Shown here in pieces: positions 25,806 through 34,210 of a DNA stretch of 64,000 nt. Each line of letters starts with the position of its first letter. Position 1 is the first letter of the stretch. The notes under the pieces were generated by a model. The model was given only the letters and a program-made list of their open reading frames with translations, was not told the DNA's origin and ran no database searches. Where the stretch lies: NCBI RefSeq assembly GCF_038896935.1, contig NZ_JBANDC010000024.1, forward strand, positions 1 through 64,000, in the 5' to 3' direction. The stretch is from Collimonas rhizosphaerae (GTDB lineage Bacteria > Pseudomonadota > Gammaproteobacteria > Burkholderiales > Burkholderiaceae_D). The position numbers and the translations under genes were made by a program.

Positions 25806-26732
25806 ATGACAGGCAACTCCCCGTATTCCGTACCAAAAGAACCCGGCAGCATACGCGCCATCTTGCTTGCAGCGGCGGTGCACGCCGCCCTGTTTGCCTT
25901 CCTCTGGTTCGGCATCCACTGGCAAAGCACGCAGCCGATAGCGGTCGAGGCTGAAATCTGGGATCCACAGATCAAGGACGCCGCGCCGACGCCGCCGGAA
26001 CCCGTGCCGCAGCCGACGCCAGAGCCGAAGCCGGAACCTGTGATCCAGGAAACCACGCCGCCGAAGGTGGTGGCGCCGCCATTGCCGGACCCGGAAATCG
26101 CGCTGGAACAGGAAAAGAAACGCAAAGAGCAGGAACGCAAGGACCTGCAGCGCCAGGAAGAACTGGAAAAGCAGAAGAAATTGCAAAAACAGCAAGCCGA
26201 GGATGAGCTCAAGGACAAGCTGAAGGCTGAAGCCGAGCAAAAAGCCGCCAAGGACAAGGCCGCGGCACAGGAAAAGCAGAAGCTGGATACTGCCAAAAAG
26301 GCTGAAGCCGATGCCAAGAAGAAGCAGGCAGCAACCGAGGCCGCCGCCGAAACCAAGCGTCGCAGCGATGAAATGAAGCGCATGCTGGGCCAGGCCGTGG
26401 GCAACGGCGCTGCCAACAGCACCGGCACCGCAGCTCAGTCGCAAGGGCCGCGCGGCGATCCCGGCTATGCGCAAAAGGTCGCCAGCAAGATCAAGTCGAA
26501 CATCATCTTTAATGTGCCCGAAGGGCTGGCTGGAAACCCGGCAGCGGAATTTGATGTCCAACTGCTACCGGACGGTTCGGTAGCAAGCGTACGCCTCAGG
26601 AAACCGTCGGGGGTGTCCGGTTTCGACGAGGCGGTCAAACGAGCGATTGAGAAATCGGCGCCTTATCCAAAAGACAAAACGGGTTCTGTACCGTCCAGCT
26701 TCATCGGAACCCATAAACCGAAAGATCAGTAA
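25806..26732 (+). CDS. tolA: Tol-Pal spanning protein TolA
   Basis: 308 residues from the ATG at 25806, 10 bases after tolR (the frame is open into tolR but that start is not needed). An N-terminal membrane helix (AILLAAAVHAALFAFLWFGI) is followed by a Pro-rich stretch (PTPPEPVPQPTPEPKPEP), a long Lys/Glu/Ala helical rod (about residues 100-200, EQEKKRKEQERKDLQRQEEL) and the C-terminal TolA/TonB-like domain. It bridges the inner membrane to Pal and TolB. Confidence 0.95.
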   Translation: MTGNSPYSVPKEPGSIRAILLAAAVHAALFAFLWFGIHWQSTQPIAVEAEIWDPQIKDAAPTPPEPVPQPTPEPKPEPVIQETTPPKVVAPPLPDPEIALEQEKKRKEQERKDLQRQEELEKQKKLQKQQAEDELKDKLKAEAEQKAAKDKAAAQEKQKLDTAKKAEADAKKKQAATEAAAETKRRSDEMKRMLGQAVGNGAANSTGTAAQSQGPRGDPGYAQKVASKIKSNIIFNVPEGLAGNPAAEFDVQLLPDGSVASVRLRKPSGVSGFDEAVKRAIEKSAPYPKDKTGSVPSSFIGTHKPKDQ

Positions 26733-26735
26733 GCC

Positions 26736-28019
26736 ATGAAAAACAAACTGCACCAGATATTCGCGGTCATCGGGCTAGCGCTTAGCGCGCTGGTATTCAG
26801 CGCTCCGGTGAATGCTCAATTGCGTATCGAAACCTCCGGCGTCGGCGCTACCCAGATTCCGATCGCGATTGCCGGTTTCAGCAACGAAGACCTGGCGCCG
26901 CAACAGGTGACCGCCATCATCAAGGCCGACCTGGCGCGCAGCGGATTTTTCAAGATCATCGATACCGGCGACGTCATCTCCGAAGCGACCCAGGTCAACC
27001 TGGGCGACTGGAAAGCGCGCGGCGCCGACGCCTTGGTGGTCGGCAGCGTGCAGCGCCTGGCCGATGGCCGTTTCGATGTCCGCTACCGTCTGATGGACAC
27101 CGTCAAATCGGCCCAGCTGTCGGCCCTGGCGATGGCCGCCGCGCCACAGTACACGCGGGTTACCGCCCACAAGATCGCCGACGACATCTATGAAAAACTG
27201 ATCGGTGCGCGCGGCGCCTTCGCTACCCGCATCGCCTACATCATCAAGGCCGGCAAGGAATACCGGCTGGAAGTCGCCGACTCCGACGGCGAAGGCACGC
27301 AGGTCGCGCTGCGCTCCAACGAACCGATCATTTCGCCGGCCTGGTCGCCAGACGGCACCAAGGTTGCGTATGTTTCGTTCGAAGCCAAGAAACCGGTGGT
27401 CTATGTGCAGAACCTGATCACCAAGCAGCGCATCGTGGTGGCCAACTACAAGGGCAGCAATTCGGCGCCGTCGTGGTCGCCTGACGGCAGCAAGCTGGCG
27501 ATTGCACTGGCGCGCGACGGCCTGACCCAGGTCTACGTGGTGAACTCCGACGGCGGCGGCTTGCGGCGCCTGACCCAGACCAACGGCATCGACACCGAGC
27601 CGCAGTTTTCGGCCGACGGCCAGAACATCTATTTCACCAGCGACCGCAGCGGCGGCCCGCAAATCTACAAGATGAGCGCCAACGGCGGCGACGCCCAGCG
27701 CGTGACCTTCGGCGGCACCTACAACATCAGCCCGCGCATTTCGCCCGACGGCAAGACGCTGGCTTATATTTCGCAGCGCGGCGGCCGCTTCCAGCTGTAT
27801 GCGCTGGACCTGACCAACGGCCAGGAACAGCGCTTGTCGGATACGGTCAAGGATGAATCGCCGAGTTTTTCGCCGAACGGCAAATACATCATGTACGCCA
27901 CCGAATCGGGCCGCCGCGGCTCGCTGGCAGTGGTCTCGGTTGACGGCCGCGTAAAACAGCGCTTAACTATGCAAGCTGGCGACATACGGGAGCCTACTTG
28001 GGGTCCTTTCATGAAATAA
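26736..28019 (+). CDS. tolB: Periplasmic Tol-Pal protein TolB
   Basis: 427 residues with a signal peptide cut at VNA-Q. An N-terminal alpha/beta domain (LGDWKARGADALVVGSV) is followed by a six-bladed propeller with repeated PAWSPDGTKVAYVSF-type blades from about residue 200. It binds Pal and the TolA C-terminus. It begins 3 bases after tolA. Confidence 0.97.
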   Translation: MKNKLHQIFAVIGLALSALVFSAPVNAQLRIETSGVGATQIPIAIAGFSNEDLAPQQVTAIIKADLARSGFFKIIDTGDVISEATQVNLGDWKARGADALVVGSVQRLADGRFDVRYRLMDTVKSAQLSALAMAAAPQYTRVTAHKIADDIYEKLIGARGAFATRIAYIIKAGKEYRLEVADSDGEGTQVALRSNEPIISPAWSPDGTKVAYVSFEAKKPVVYVQNLITKQRIVVANYKGSNSAPSWSPDGSKLAIALARDGLTQVYVVNSDGGGLRRLTQTNGIDTEPQFSADGQNIYFTSDRSGGPQIYKMSANGGDAQRVTFGGTYNISPRISPDGKTLAYISQRGGRFQLYALDLTNGQEQRLSDTVKDESPSFSPNGKYIMYATESGRRGSLAVVSVDGRVKQRLTMQAGDIREPTWGPFMK

Positions 28020-28070
28020 TCACGTAGTTACTTTGAATCGACGTTCGTTTCCCACTCTGGAGAATTAAAA

Positions 28071-28589
28071 ATGCTAAATATCAGAAACTTTGCCCTCGTC
28101 ATTGCCAGCGCCATCCTGCTGGCCGCTTGCTCGTCCCCTGTCAAGCTGGACGACAAGGCAGTCCCGGTCGTCGACAGCGGCGCTACCGGCGCTGATACCC
28201 GTTCCGTCAATACGGTTGACGCCGGCTCCAGCGATCCGCTGAACCAGCCAGGCGGCATCCTCTCCAAGCGCAGCATCTACTTTGACTTCGACAGCTACAT
28301 CGTCAAGGACGAGTTCAAGTCCGTGGTCGAAGCGCACGCCCAGTACCTGAACAGCCACAAGAACCGCAAGATCATCATCCAAGGCAATACCGATGACCGC
28401 GGCGGCCGCGAATACAACCTGGCGCTGGGACAAAAACGTGCCGAGGCAGTGCGCAAGGCATTGGTATTGCTGGGCGTATCGGATACCCAGGTCGAAGCAG
28501 TTTCGCTGGGCAAGGAAAAACCTAAGGCTCTCGGCAGCGACGAAGCGTCCTACGCTGAAAACCGCCGTTCCGACATCGTTTATCAATAA
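28071..28589 (+). CDS. pal: Peptidoglycan-associated lipoprotein Pal
   Basis: 172 residues. A lipobox with Cys20 (AILLAAC-SSP), then an OmpA-type peptidoglycan-binding domain (residues about 65-172: IYFDFDSYIVKDEFK, GNTDDRGGREYNLALGQKRA). It tethers the outer membrane to peptidoglycan. Its stop overlaps the cpoB start (TAATG). Confidence 0.97.
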   Translation: MLNIRNFALVIASAILLAACSSPVKLDDKAVPVVDSGATGADTRSVNTVDAGSSDPLNQPGGILSKRSIYFDFDSYIVKDEFKSVVEAHAQYLNSHKNRKIIIQGNTDDRGGREYNLALGQKRAEAVRKALVLLGVSDTQVEAVSLGKEKPKALGSDEASYAENRRSDIVYQ

Positions 28590-29338
28590 TGATGCGGACG
28601 TTCTTCAAAGCCACGATGACTGCGGCCATGCTGGCCGCGGTTTTTTCCGCTCCGACCGCCCGCGCCGGGCTGTTTGACGACGATGAAGCACGTCGGGCGA
28701 TTTTGGATATACGCAGCAAGATCGATGCGGTGAATGCCAGGGTCGACACCAAGGCAGACAAGACCAGCTCCTTGAGCCTGTCCGACCAGAATGAACACCT
28801 GAACCAGGAAATCGCCAAGCTGCGCGGACAGATCGAAGTCCTGACCAACGAGCTGGCCAATACCCAGCAGCGCCAGAAAGATTTCTACGTCGACCTCGAT
28901 ACCCGCTTGCGCAAGCTGGAGCCGCAAAAGGTCAGCGTCGACGGCCAGGAAGTCAGCATCGGCGCCAACGACCAGAAAGCCTACGATGCAGCGCTGGCGA
29001 CCTTCAAGGCCGGCGACTATAAAACCGCGGCAACGGCGTTTTCGAATTTCATACGGTCCAGCCCCGATTCAGGCCTGGCGCCGTCAGCGCAGTACTGGCT
29101 GGGCAACGCCTATTACGCCCTGCGCGACTACAAGAATGCGATTGCGGCACAGCAAGTGGTTGTCACCAAATATGCCGACAATCCCAAGGCCGCCGATGCA
29201 CTGTTGAATATCTCCAGCAGCTATACCGAGCTGAAGAACAAGCCACAGTCCAAGCGCGCACTGGAACAGCTGCTGTCGCAGTATCCGAACACGCCGGCAG
29301 CCCAGACTGCAAAGGAACGGCTGTCCACGCTGAAGTGA
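28589..29338 (+). CDS. cpoB: Cell division coordinator CpoB (YbgF)
   Basis: A 249-residue periplasmic protein. The signal peptide ends near ARA-GLFDD; a trimerising coiled coil (residues about 40-110) precedes tetratricopeptide repeats (residues about 128-249: AYDAALATFKAGDYKTAATAF, AQYWLGNAYYALRDYKNAI). It links peptidoglycan synthesis and Tol-Pal constriction. Last gene of the operon. Confidence 0.93.
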   Translation: MMRTFFKATMTAAMLAAVFSAPTARAGLFDDDEARRAILDIRSKIDAVNARVDTKADKTSSLSLSDQNEHLNQEIAKLRGQIEVLTNELANTQQRQKDFYVDLDTRLRKLEPQKVSVDGQEVSIGANDQKAYDAALATFKAGDYKTAATAFSNFIRSSPDSGLAPSAQYWLGNAYYALRDYKNAIAAQQVVVTKYADNPKAADALLNISSSYTELKNKPQSKRALEQLLSQYPNTPAAQTAKERLSTLK

Positions 29339-29372
29339 GCGGCAAAATTTAATTTTGTGGATTGTGCAAATA

Positions 29373-29408
29373 AAAGTGCATATGGGTTTGACAGCTCATA
29401 TGCACTTT
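29373..29408. repeat. Perfect 12-bp inverted repeat around the tRNA-Lys -35 element
   Basis: AAAGTGCATATG (29373-29384) and CATATGCACTTT (29397-29408) flank a 12-nt loop that contains the TTGACA box. It could be a weak terminator of cpoB, an operator, or both. Confidence 0.6.
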
Positions 29409-29417
29409 ACATATAAT
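29388..29417 (+). promoter_or_regulatory. Sigma-70 promoter of tRNA-Lys
   Basis: Consensus TTGACA (29388-29393) and TATAAT (29412-29417) are 18 bp apart and end 11 bp before the tRNA. Confidence 0.85.
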
Positions 29418-29428
29418 AGCGGTCTTTC

Positions 29429-29504
29429 GGGTCGTTAGCTCAGCTGGTAGAGCAGCGGACTTTTAATCCGTTGGTCGCAGGTTCGAATCCCGCACGGCCT
29501 ACCA
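29429..29504 (+). tRNA. tRNA-Lys (anticodon UUU), CCA encoded
   Basis: A 76-nt cloverleaf: acceptor GGGTCGT pairs with ACGGCCT (one terminal G-U), D-arm TAGCTCAGCTGGTAGAGCA, anticodon loop CTTTTAA with TTT at 34-36, T-arm GTTCGAATC and 3' ACCA. It is nearly identical to E. coli tRNA-Lys in the D and T arms. Confidence 0.97.
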
Positions 29505-29522
29505 CGAATAAGCAGTACAGAT

Positions 29523-29552
29523 AAGGCTCCCAGCAATGGGGGCCTTTTTCTT
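29523..29552 (+). terminator. Terminator of tRNA-Lys
   Basis: Stem AAGGCTCCC/GGGGGCCTT (one G-U), 6-nt loop, followed by five T. Confidence 0.8.
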
Positions 29553-29639
29553 TGCCGCCCACTCAGTTCCGCAAAATTCGAATTGGCAAGATCATTACTG
29601 CTCTATTCGCTGTGTTCGATTTGGCTGTTTTGAATGAAG

Positions 29640-29690
29640 AATCAGCTCCTTGCCCAGAGTAATTTACGGGCTAAAGAGCTGATTTTATTT
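29640..29690 (+). terminator. Second hairpin, possible terminator
   Basis: Outer stem AATCAGCTC/GAGCTGATT plus inner GCCC/GGGC, then TTTTATTT on the plus strand. It may back up the tRNA terminator or shield the convergent lectin gene. Confidence 0.5.
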
Positions 29691-29806
29691 ATAGGCAAAA
29701 AACAGGTCAGCAACGAACGTCATTGGAGCCATTGCAAGACCCGGCTCTCGCCTATTGTCGATGAGCGCGCGGAATTTGATTTGTTTCGCGCTTCATTGGC
29801 ACAAAA

Positions 29807-30079
29807 CTAGCCGGTGTAGGCGCCCTTGTACCAACCCTCGCCATCCCAGCACCACTCGGTCGTTTGGCTACCAGTGGTTGCATAGACGCGGATATGGATG
29901 GTGCTTCCGTTCAACCAGCTGGTTGCAGAGGCATTTTCACCTGGTTGCTTAAAGGCGCCTGTGTACCACCCCTTCGATCCGTCGTAGCAACGTTCAGAGA
30001 TCGTAGAGCCATTGGACGTATAAACACGGATCGACGGCGAGCTGGTTCCCCATGAAACGGCGGCAGTTTGAGTTGACAT
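29807..30079 (-). CDS. Fucose-binding lectin, RSL-like (AAL-type beta-propeller)
   Basis: A 90-residue protein made of two tandem repeats of about 45 residues. It is strikingly like Ralstonia solanacearum lectin RSL, recalled from memory: TAAVSWGTSSPSIRVYT, GWYTGAF, SWLNGSTIHIRVYA, TTEWCWDG. RSL forms a trimeric six-bladed propeller binding L-fucose with Arg, Glu and Trp from each repeat; here Arg18/Glu29 and Arg64/Glu75 are present, with Trp38, Trp78 and Trp83. The first CWDG is CYDG (Tyr32), and one Ser is inserted after it. No signal peptide, as in RSL. AGGAG lies seven bases before the ATG. Confidence 0.92.
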   Translation of the reverse strand: MSTQTAAVSWGTSSPSIRVYTSNGSTISERCYDGSKGWYTGAFKQPGENASATSWLNGSTIHIRVYATTGSQTTEWCWDGEGWYKGAYTG

Positions 30080-30197
30080 TTTTAAACTCCTAGAATGAGT
30101 TGAGTAAAGTGACGAACTAAAACACTTCAGTGATCACGACATACGCGTCACTGTGATGGTGCTCATTCAGAGTAGCAAGCGACTAGCGAAATAAATA

Positions 30198-30223
30198 CCT
30201 GTCAATTTTCCCTGTCAATTTTC
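30198..30223. repeat. Perfect 13-bp tandem duplication
   Basis: CCTGTCAATTTTC occurs twice head to tail (30198-30210 and 30211-30223), about 120 bp upstream of the lectin start. Confidence 0.8.
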
Positions 30224-30278
30224 GCAGCCGGCAGATGCAGGCGTAATCTTGCGAGCACTGGATCCGGCGTCAATGCAG

Positions 30279-30312
30279 TTTGGCTGGATGAGAAATTTGG
30301 TTGGATGAGAAA
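30279..30312. repeat. 17-bp tandem duplication
   Basis: TTTGGCTGGATGAGAAA followed by TTTGGTTGGATGAGAAA, one mismatch. Confidence 0.8.
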
Positions 30313-30764
30313 TGATGAGTCATCAAATTTCCACGATGAACGCTTCAGCGGAAAAACATACAATACGAAACGCTCAACCGGAAAATGCAGGTGGCTTTTT
30401 TGTTTTGTCCTGCCGATTTTTACATGCGGCAAGGCCCCTCTCCCCCTTTGCGAATTTCATCATCCGGCTACGTATTTGTCGCCAATAATTTATACTTGGC
30501 CATCCATTTTCGAATTTTATGTTGCAATGCCGATTTCCCTGTCTTCAAGACGTTTGCAATAATCAGCCCGTCATCCCGTGAACCGCATGAACAAAGGCAT
30601 TTCCGTAATGATCGATAAATTCGAACATACACCCCTATTTTTTCCGTTTTTCTTTTGATTTGGCAACGCGCATACTTCTTCCAGTTGCTTCAACACTGCA
30701 TCCGCCGCAATCATTCTTCATGGTGAAAAATGGGGCCGCCTGCAGTCATTGACGGAGAAAAACC

Positions 30765-31466
30765 ATGCTTCAAATTCGTAAAAGCGAGGAACGCGGCGTT
30801 GCCGACCACGGCTGGCTGAATTCGCACCATACATTTTCGTTCGGCCATTATTTCGACGCCGAGCATACCGGCTTCGGGCCGCTGCTGGTGATCAACGAAG
30901 ACCGCGTAAAAGCCGGCCAGGGTTTCGGCACGCACGGCCACAGCGACATGGAAATCATTTCCTATGTGCTGGACGGCGCGCTGGAACACAAGGACAGCAT
31001 GGGCACCGGCTCGGTCCTGCATTACGGCGATGTGCAAAGGATGAGCGCAGGCAGCGGCGTGCGCCACAGCGAGTTCAACCACTCGGCGACGGCGCCGGTG
31101 CATTTCCTGCAGATCTGGATCAAGCCGAATGTCGCCGGCATCCCGCCCAGCTATGAAGAAAAGCATTTCACCGTCGCCGAAAAACAAGGACAGCTGCGCC
31201 TGATCGCATCGGCCGACGGCCGCGGCAACTCGGTGCTGATACACCAGGATGCGTCGATCTATGCAGCGATCCTGAACGGCGGCGAACCGCTGCAGCACAC
31301 GCTGGCCGAAGGACGCAACGCGTATGTGCATGTGATACGCGGCCGCGTCAGCGTCAACGGTCTCGCGCTGAACGGCGGCGACGCAGTGAAGGTGACAGCC
31401 GAGACTGCGGTCACGCTGGCCAAGGCCGACGCTGCGGAAGTATTGCTGTTCGACCTGCCGTATTGA
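30765..31466 (+). CDS. Pirin-family protein (YhhW-like)
   Basis: A 233-residue bicupin. The N-terminal cupin carries the metal site (GTHGHSDMEIISYVLDG, with ALEHKDSMG and VRHSEFNH). Members such as YhhW have quercetinase activity; a redox or regulatory role is also proposed for the family. Start by GGAG at 30754. It converges on the LysR gene across a shared terminator. Confidence 0.9.
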   Translation: MLQIRKSEERGVADHGWLNSHHTFSFGHYFDAEHTGFGPLLVINEDRVKAGQGFGTHGHSDMEIISYVLDGALEHKDSMGTGSVLHYGDVQRMSAGSGVRHSEFNHSATAPVHFLQIWIKPNVAGIPPSYEEKHFTVAEKQGQLRLIASADGRGNSVLIHQDASIYAAILNGGEPLQHTLAEGRNAYVHVIRGRVSVNGLALNGGDAVKVTAETAVTLAKADAAEVLLFDLPY

Positions 31467-31488
31467 TTTTGCAGGCGCAGCGGAAGTG

Positions 31489-31530
31489 AACCAGGCCGGG
31501 ACAGCGCCAAGCTGCCCGGCCTGGTTTTTT
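31489..31530. terminator. Bidirectional terminator between pirin and LysR genes
   Basis: A 12-bp stem AACCAGGCCGGG/CCCGGCCTGGTT with a 14-nt loop; six T follow on the plus strand. Confidence 0.8.
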
Positions 31531-32452
31531 AGAGCGCTCCAGGCACATGCCGGACCAGGCGCGCCATGGCGTCGCTGCCGCGCATGCGCTCCATCCACCA
31601 GCTCAAGGCGGCGCCGTCGTCGCCGGTGCGCCACGCCAGCGAAAAGGTTTCGTCCGGCTTCGGCTCTTCCACTTCTTTCACGACCAAGGCGCCCGACGCA
31701 ATCGCCGCGCGCGCGCATGGTTCCGGCAAAAAACCGAAGCCGATGCCGGCCAGCTGCAAGTCGTATTTGCTGCGCATGTCCGGCACCGTCAGCGTGTCTT
31801 GCCCGAACAGCAGGCCGACCGTGCGCGAGGCCATCCTGCGCGCCGAATCCGCTACGCTGATGGCGCGGTGCGGCAACAATTCGGCCTTGCCCAGCACACG
31901 CTTCACCTTGGCCAGCGGATGGTTTGGCGCCACTACGAACACGAAAGAAATCGTTCCCATCTTCTCGGCGATATAACCGCCGCCCGCAGGCCCCTGCCCC
32001 GGTGCCGCGATCAGCAAATCGACACGGCGCTCCAGCAGCGCTTCCCAGGTGCCGGCCAGCGATTCCCTGGCGATGCGCAAGCGGGTCTTGTCGGCTACCG
32101 CGCAGAAGGCGGCGATATCGGTTTCCAGCGCCGTTACCGAAAACAGCGAGTCTATGCAGATCGTCAGCTCGGTCTCCCAGCCGGAGGCCACGCGGCGCAC
32201 GCGGTGCTCCAGGTCTTCCGCCGCCTTCAGCAGGTAGCGCCCCTCCTTGAGCAGCTCGGCGCCGGCGCGCGTCAGCGCCACCTTCGGCCCCTGGCGCTCG
32301 TAGACTTGCACGCCCAGGTCTTGCTCAAGTTTCGATACGGTGTAGGAGATGGTCGAAGGGACCCGGTGCAATTCGCTGCCGGCGGCGGAGAACGAGCCGC
32401 GGCGGTCGATGGCGTCGAGAATCAACAGCGCATCGAGACTGATTCTGAACAT
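31529..32452 (-). CDS. LysR-type transcriptional regulator
   Basis: 307 residues. An N-terminal winged helix-turn-helix (residues about 6-60: AIDRRGSFSAAGSELHRVPS, TISYTVSKLEQDLG) precedes the effector-binding domain (90-300). Twenty-six bases downstream of the DedA-rhodanese gene on the same strand, so likely co-transcribed with it. Its targets are unknown; the XapX/amidohydrolase/hydrolase cluster farther upstream or the convergent pirin are candidates. Confidence 0.9.
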   Translation of the reverse strand: MFRISLDALLILDAIDRRGSFSAAGSELHRVPSTISYTVSKLEQDLGVQVYERQGPKVALTRAGAELLKEGRYLLKAAEDLEHRVRRVASGWETELTICIDSLFSVTALETDIAAFCAVADKTRLRIARESLAGTWEALLERRVDLLIAAPGQGPAGGGYIAEKMGTISFVFVVAPNHPLAKVKRVLGKAELLPHRAISVADSARRMASRTVGLLFGQDTLTVPDMRSKYDLQLAGIGFGFLPEPCARAAIASGALVVKEVEEPKPDETFSLAWRTGDDGAALSWWMERMRGSDAMARLVRHVPGAL

Positions 32453-32477
32453 GGAACTCCCGATAGAGAGAAAAGAA

Positions 32478-33401
32478 TTAGGAATCGATCGCGTAGCCGG
32501 CCGCGATCCAGGCGTCTATGCCGCCCGACAGCGGCCGCACTTTCTTGTAGCCTCGCAGCATCAGCTGCTTGGCGACCAGCGCCGCCGAGGCTTCGTTGGG
32601 ACAGGCGCAGTAGACGATCACTTCCTGGTCCACCGGCGCATCGAACACGAAGCTGTTGATTTCCTGGTGCGAGATGGTGCGTGCGCCGGGGATCCGTCCG
32701 GCCTGCTGCGAAGCCGGCGAACGGACATCGACGATGGCCGGCGTGATGCCCTGCTTGAACAGCTGGTCCAGCTCTTCCACCGAGATGCGCGCCATGCGCA
32801 AGGACATGCGGAAACGCCGGCGCTGCCACCATTTGCTGGCGACGAATATCGCAAAGCCTGCGGCCACCAGCATCATGCCGTACTGGCCGAGTTCGGTCAG
32901 CACGTTCAGCAGGTCGTCGATGGCGGTGCTGAACAGGGAGCCGAGGAAAATCGCCAGGCCGGCCCACAAGGCCGCGCCTATGCTGTCGTAGAGGATGAAG
33001 GTGGTGCGGCTGGTGCCGATGGTGCCGGCCAGCGCGCTGGCGATGGAAGCAAAGCCCGGGATGAATTTGGCGACCAGCAGCGAACGTGCGCCCCAGCGCG
33101 AATAGATGGATTCGGTCTGCCGCACGCAGGAATCGGGCGACAGCGAAATCCGGCACAGCGTGGACAACACCTTCCTGCCGTAACGCCGGCCCGCCAGGTA
33201 CCAGAGGAAATCGGCGATCAGCGCCGCCGCCACCGCGGTAAGCAACAGCACCGGCGCCGAATACTCGCCGCGATGCATCAGGGCGCCGGTGATCACCAGC
33301 GTCGGATAGGCCGGCACCGGCGCCCCCAGCTGTTCCGCCAGCACATTGAAAAATACGATGACCAGCCCATATTGCTCGATCAGATGAAACAGGTAGGTCA
33401 T
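32478..33401 (-). CDS. DedA membrane domain fused to a rhodanese domain
   Basis: 307 residues. Residues 1-200 are a DedA/VTT domain (LAEQLGAPVPAYPTLVITGA, ADFLWYLAGRRYGRKVL, FIPGFASIASALAGTIG) with several membrane segments. Residues about 205-307 are a rhodanese with the active-site loop VIVYCACPNEASA (Cys) and DVRSPASQQAGRIPGA. DedA proteins move or flip phospholipids such as undecaprenyl phosphate; rhodaneses transfer sulfur. Such fusions are known in proteobacteria, but the combined function is not. Confidence 0.9.
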   Translation of the reverse strand: MTYLFHLIEQYGLVIVFFNVLAEQLGAPVPAYPTLVITGALMHRGEYSAPVLLLTAVAAALIADFLWYLAGRRYGRKVLSTLCRISLSPDSCVRQTESIYSRWGARSLLVAKFIPGFASIASALAGTIGTSRTTFILYDSIGAALWAGLAIFLGSLFSTAIDDLLNVLTELGQYGMMLVAAGFAIFVASKWWQRRRFRMSLRMARISVEELDQLFKQGITPAIVDVRSPASQQAGRIPGARTISHQEINSFVFDAPVDQEVIVYCACPNEASAALVAKQLMLRGYKKVRPLSGGIDAWIAAGYAIDS

Positions 33402-33487
33402 CGCTTTCGTCGCCTCGTTGCCATGTCGATAATTGCCAGAATTGCCAGGTCGGCAATATCAGGGTACTGCGTTCAATTCCTCGATCA

Positions 33488-34192
33488 TTATAAAGTTGAT
33501 GGCGATCCGGCTTCGCTCTTTTCCGAAAGATATTCCGTAACCGCCAGCCAGGCCAGCAGCGCCGACGGCAGCAGCAGGGACAGGAACCGCAGGTACTTGT
33601 AGGCAAAGGCGCCGGCGATGGCGCCGACGCCGAACATCACCACCGGCCAGAAGAACTTGACGCAGCGCTGGCGCACCGTTTCGTCCGCCGCGCCGCGCAG
33701 GATGTCGACCAGGTCGATCACCAGCTGGGTGACATTGCCGGTCATGACCGTGGTTGGCGTCAGGTGCTGCAGCACCAGGCGGCTGCTGGCGTTCTGCACG
33801 CCCATGCTGGCGGCGCCGCAGATGCCCGCCAGCAGGGCCAGCGGCGCTTCGGTATTGCCGAGCGGTTGCGCCAGGCAGCCGGCGATCATGAAGCCCAGCA
33901 AGAAAATCAATTGCAGCACCAGCAGGTAGGGCATGGGCTGGCGGCCGCTGCGCTCAAGCCAGATCAGCGTGACGCGCGTCAGCGCCACTGCGAGTATGAA
34001 TGCCGGAAACGCCAGCAGCTTGATCAGCACGCCGTGCGAATGATTGGCCAGTTCGCTGCCGATCAGCACGAAGTTGCCGGTGACGTGCGCAGTGAACAGG
34101 CCGAACAAGGCGATGAAGCCTACGGTATCGACATAACCGGCCAGGAAACTCAATACGACCGATTGGTGGGTCCTGCGATTGCCTGCCTCCAT
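33488..34192 (-). CDS. DUF1275 (YoaK-like) membrane protein
   Basis: 234 residues with about six membrane helices. The family start SFLAGYVDTVGFIALFGLFTAHVTGNFV is clear and GICGAASMGVQNASSR follows. Function unknown, possibly transport. A strong GGGAGGAGG box precedes the ATG. It is 18 bases downstream of the shorter XapX gene, so likely part of that transcript. Confidence 0.88.
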   Translation of the reverse strand: MEAGNRRTHQSVVLSFLAGYVDTVGFIALFGLFTAHVTGNFVLIGSELANHSHGVLIKLLAFPAFILAVALTRVTLIWLERSGRQPMPYLLVLQLIFLLGFMIAGCLAQPLGNTEAPLALLAGICGAASMGVQNASSRLVLQHLTPTTVMTGNVTQLVIDLVDILRGAADETVRQRCVKFFWPVVMFGVGAIAGAFAYKYLRFLSLLLPSALLAWLAVTEYLSEKSEAGSPSTL

Positions 34193-34210
34193 CCTGCCTC
34201 CTCCCCTCTG

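Larger units (their letters stand above)
29505..29806. other. Region between tRNA-Lys and lectin
   Basis: 302 bases, more AT-rich than the chromosomal background seen here. It contains two hairpins (29523-29552 and 29640-29690). No ORF of note and no visible repeat of the tRNA 3' end. Confidence 0.5.
30080..30764. other. AT-rich non-coding stretch between lectin and pirin
   Basis: 685 bases with visibly lower GC. It holds the lectin promoter region (including a CAGTGA-N14-TCACTG dyad at 30128-30153), two short tandem duplications and the pirin promoter near 30740. The ORFs here have AT-rich codons, no RBS and no recognisable product, so none is called. Confidence 0.5.

Noticed and set aside
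30202..30432. 76-codon minus-strand ORF in the AT-rich gap
   Set aside because: Codon use is AT-rich and irregular, no RBS, overlaps tandem duplications; unlikely to be a gene.
30586..30657. 23-codon plus-strand ORF ending in a Phe-rich run
   Set aside because: No ribosome site; the Phe run simply reflects a T-rich tract.
29429..30764. Integrated element with att repeats at tRNA-Lys
   Set aside because: No integrase and no repeat of the tRNA 3' end within the window; only the AT bias and the lectin hint at insertion.
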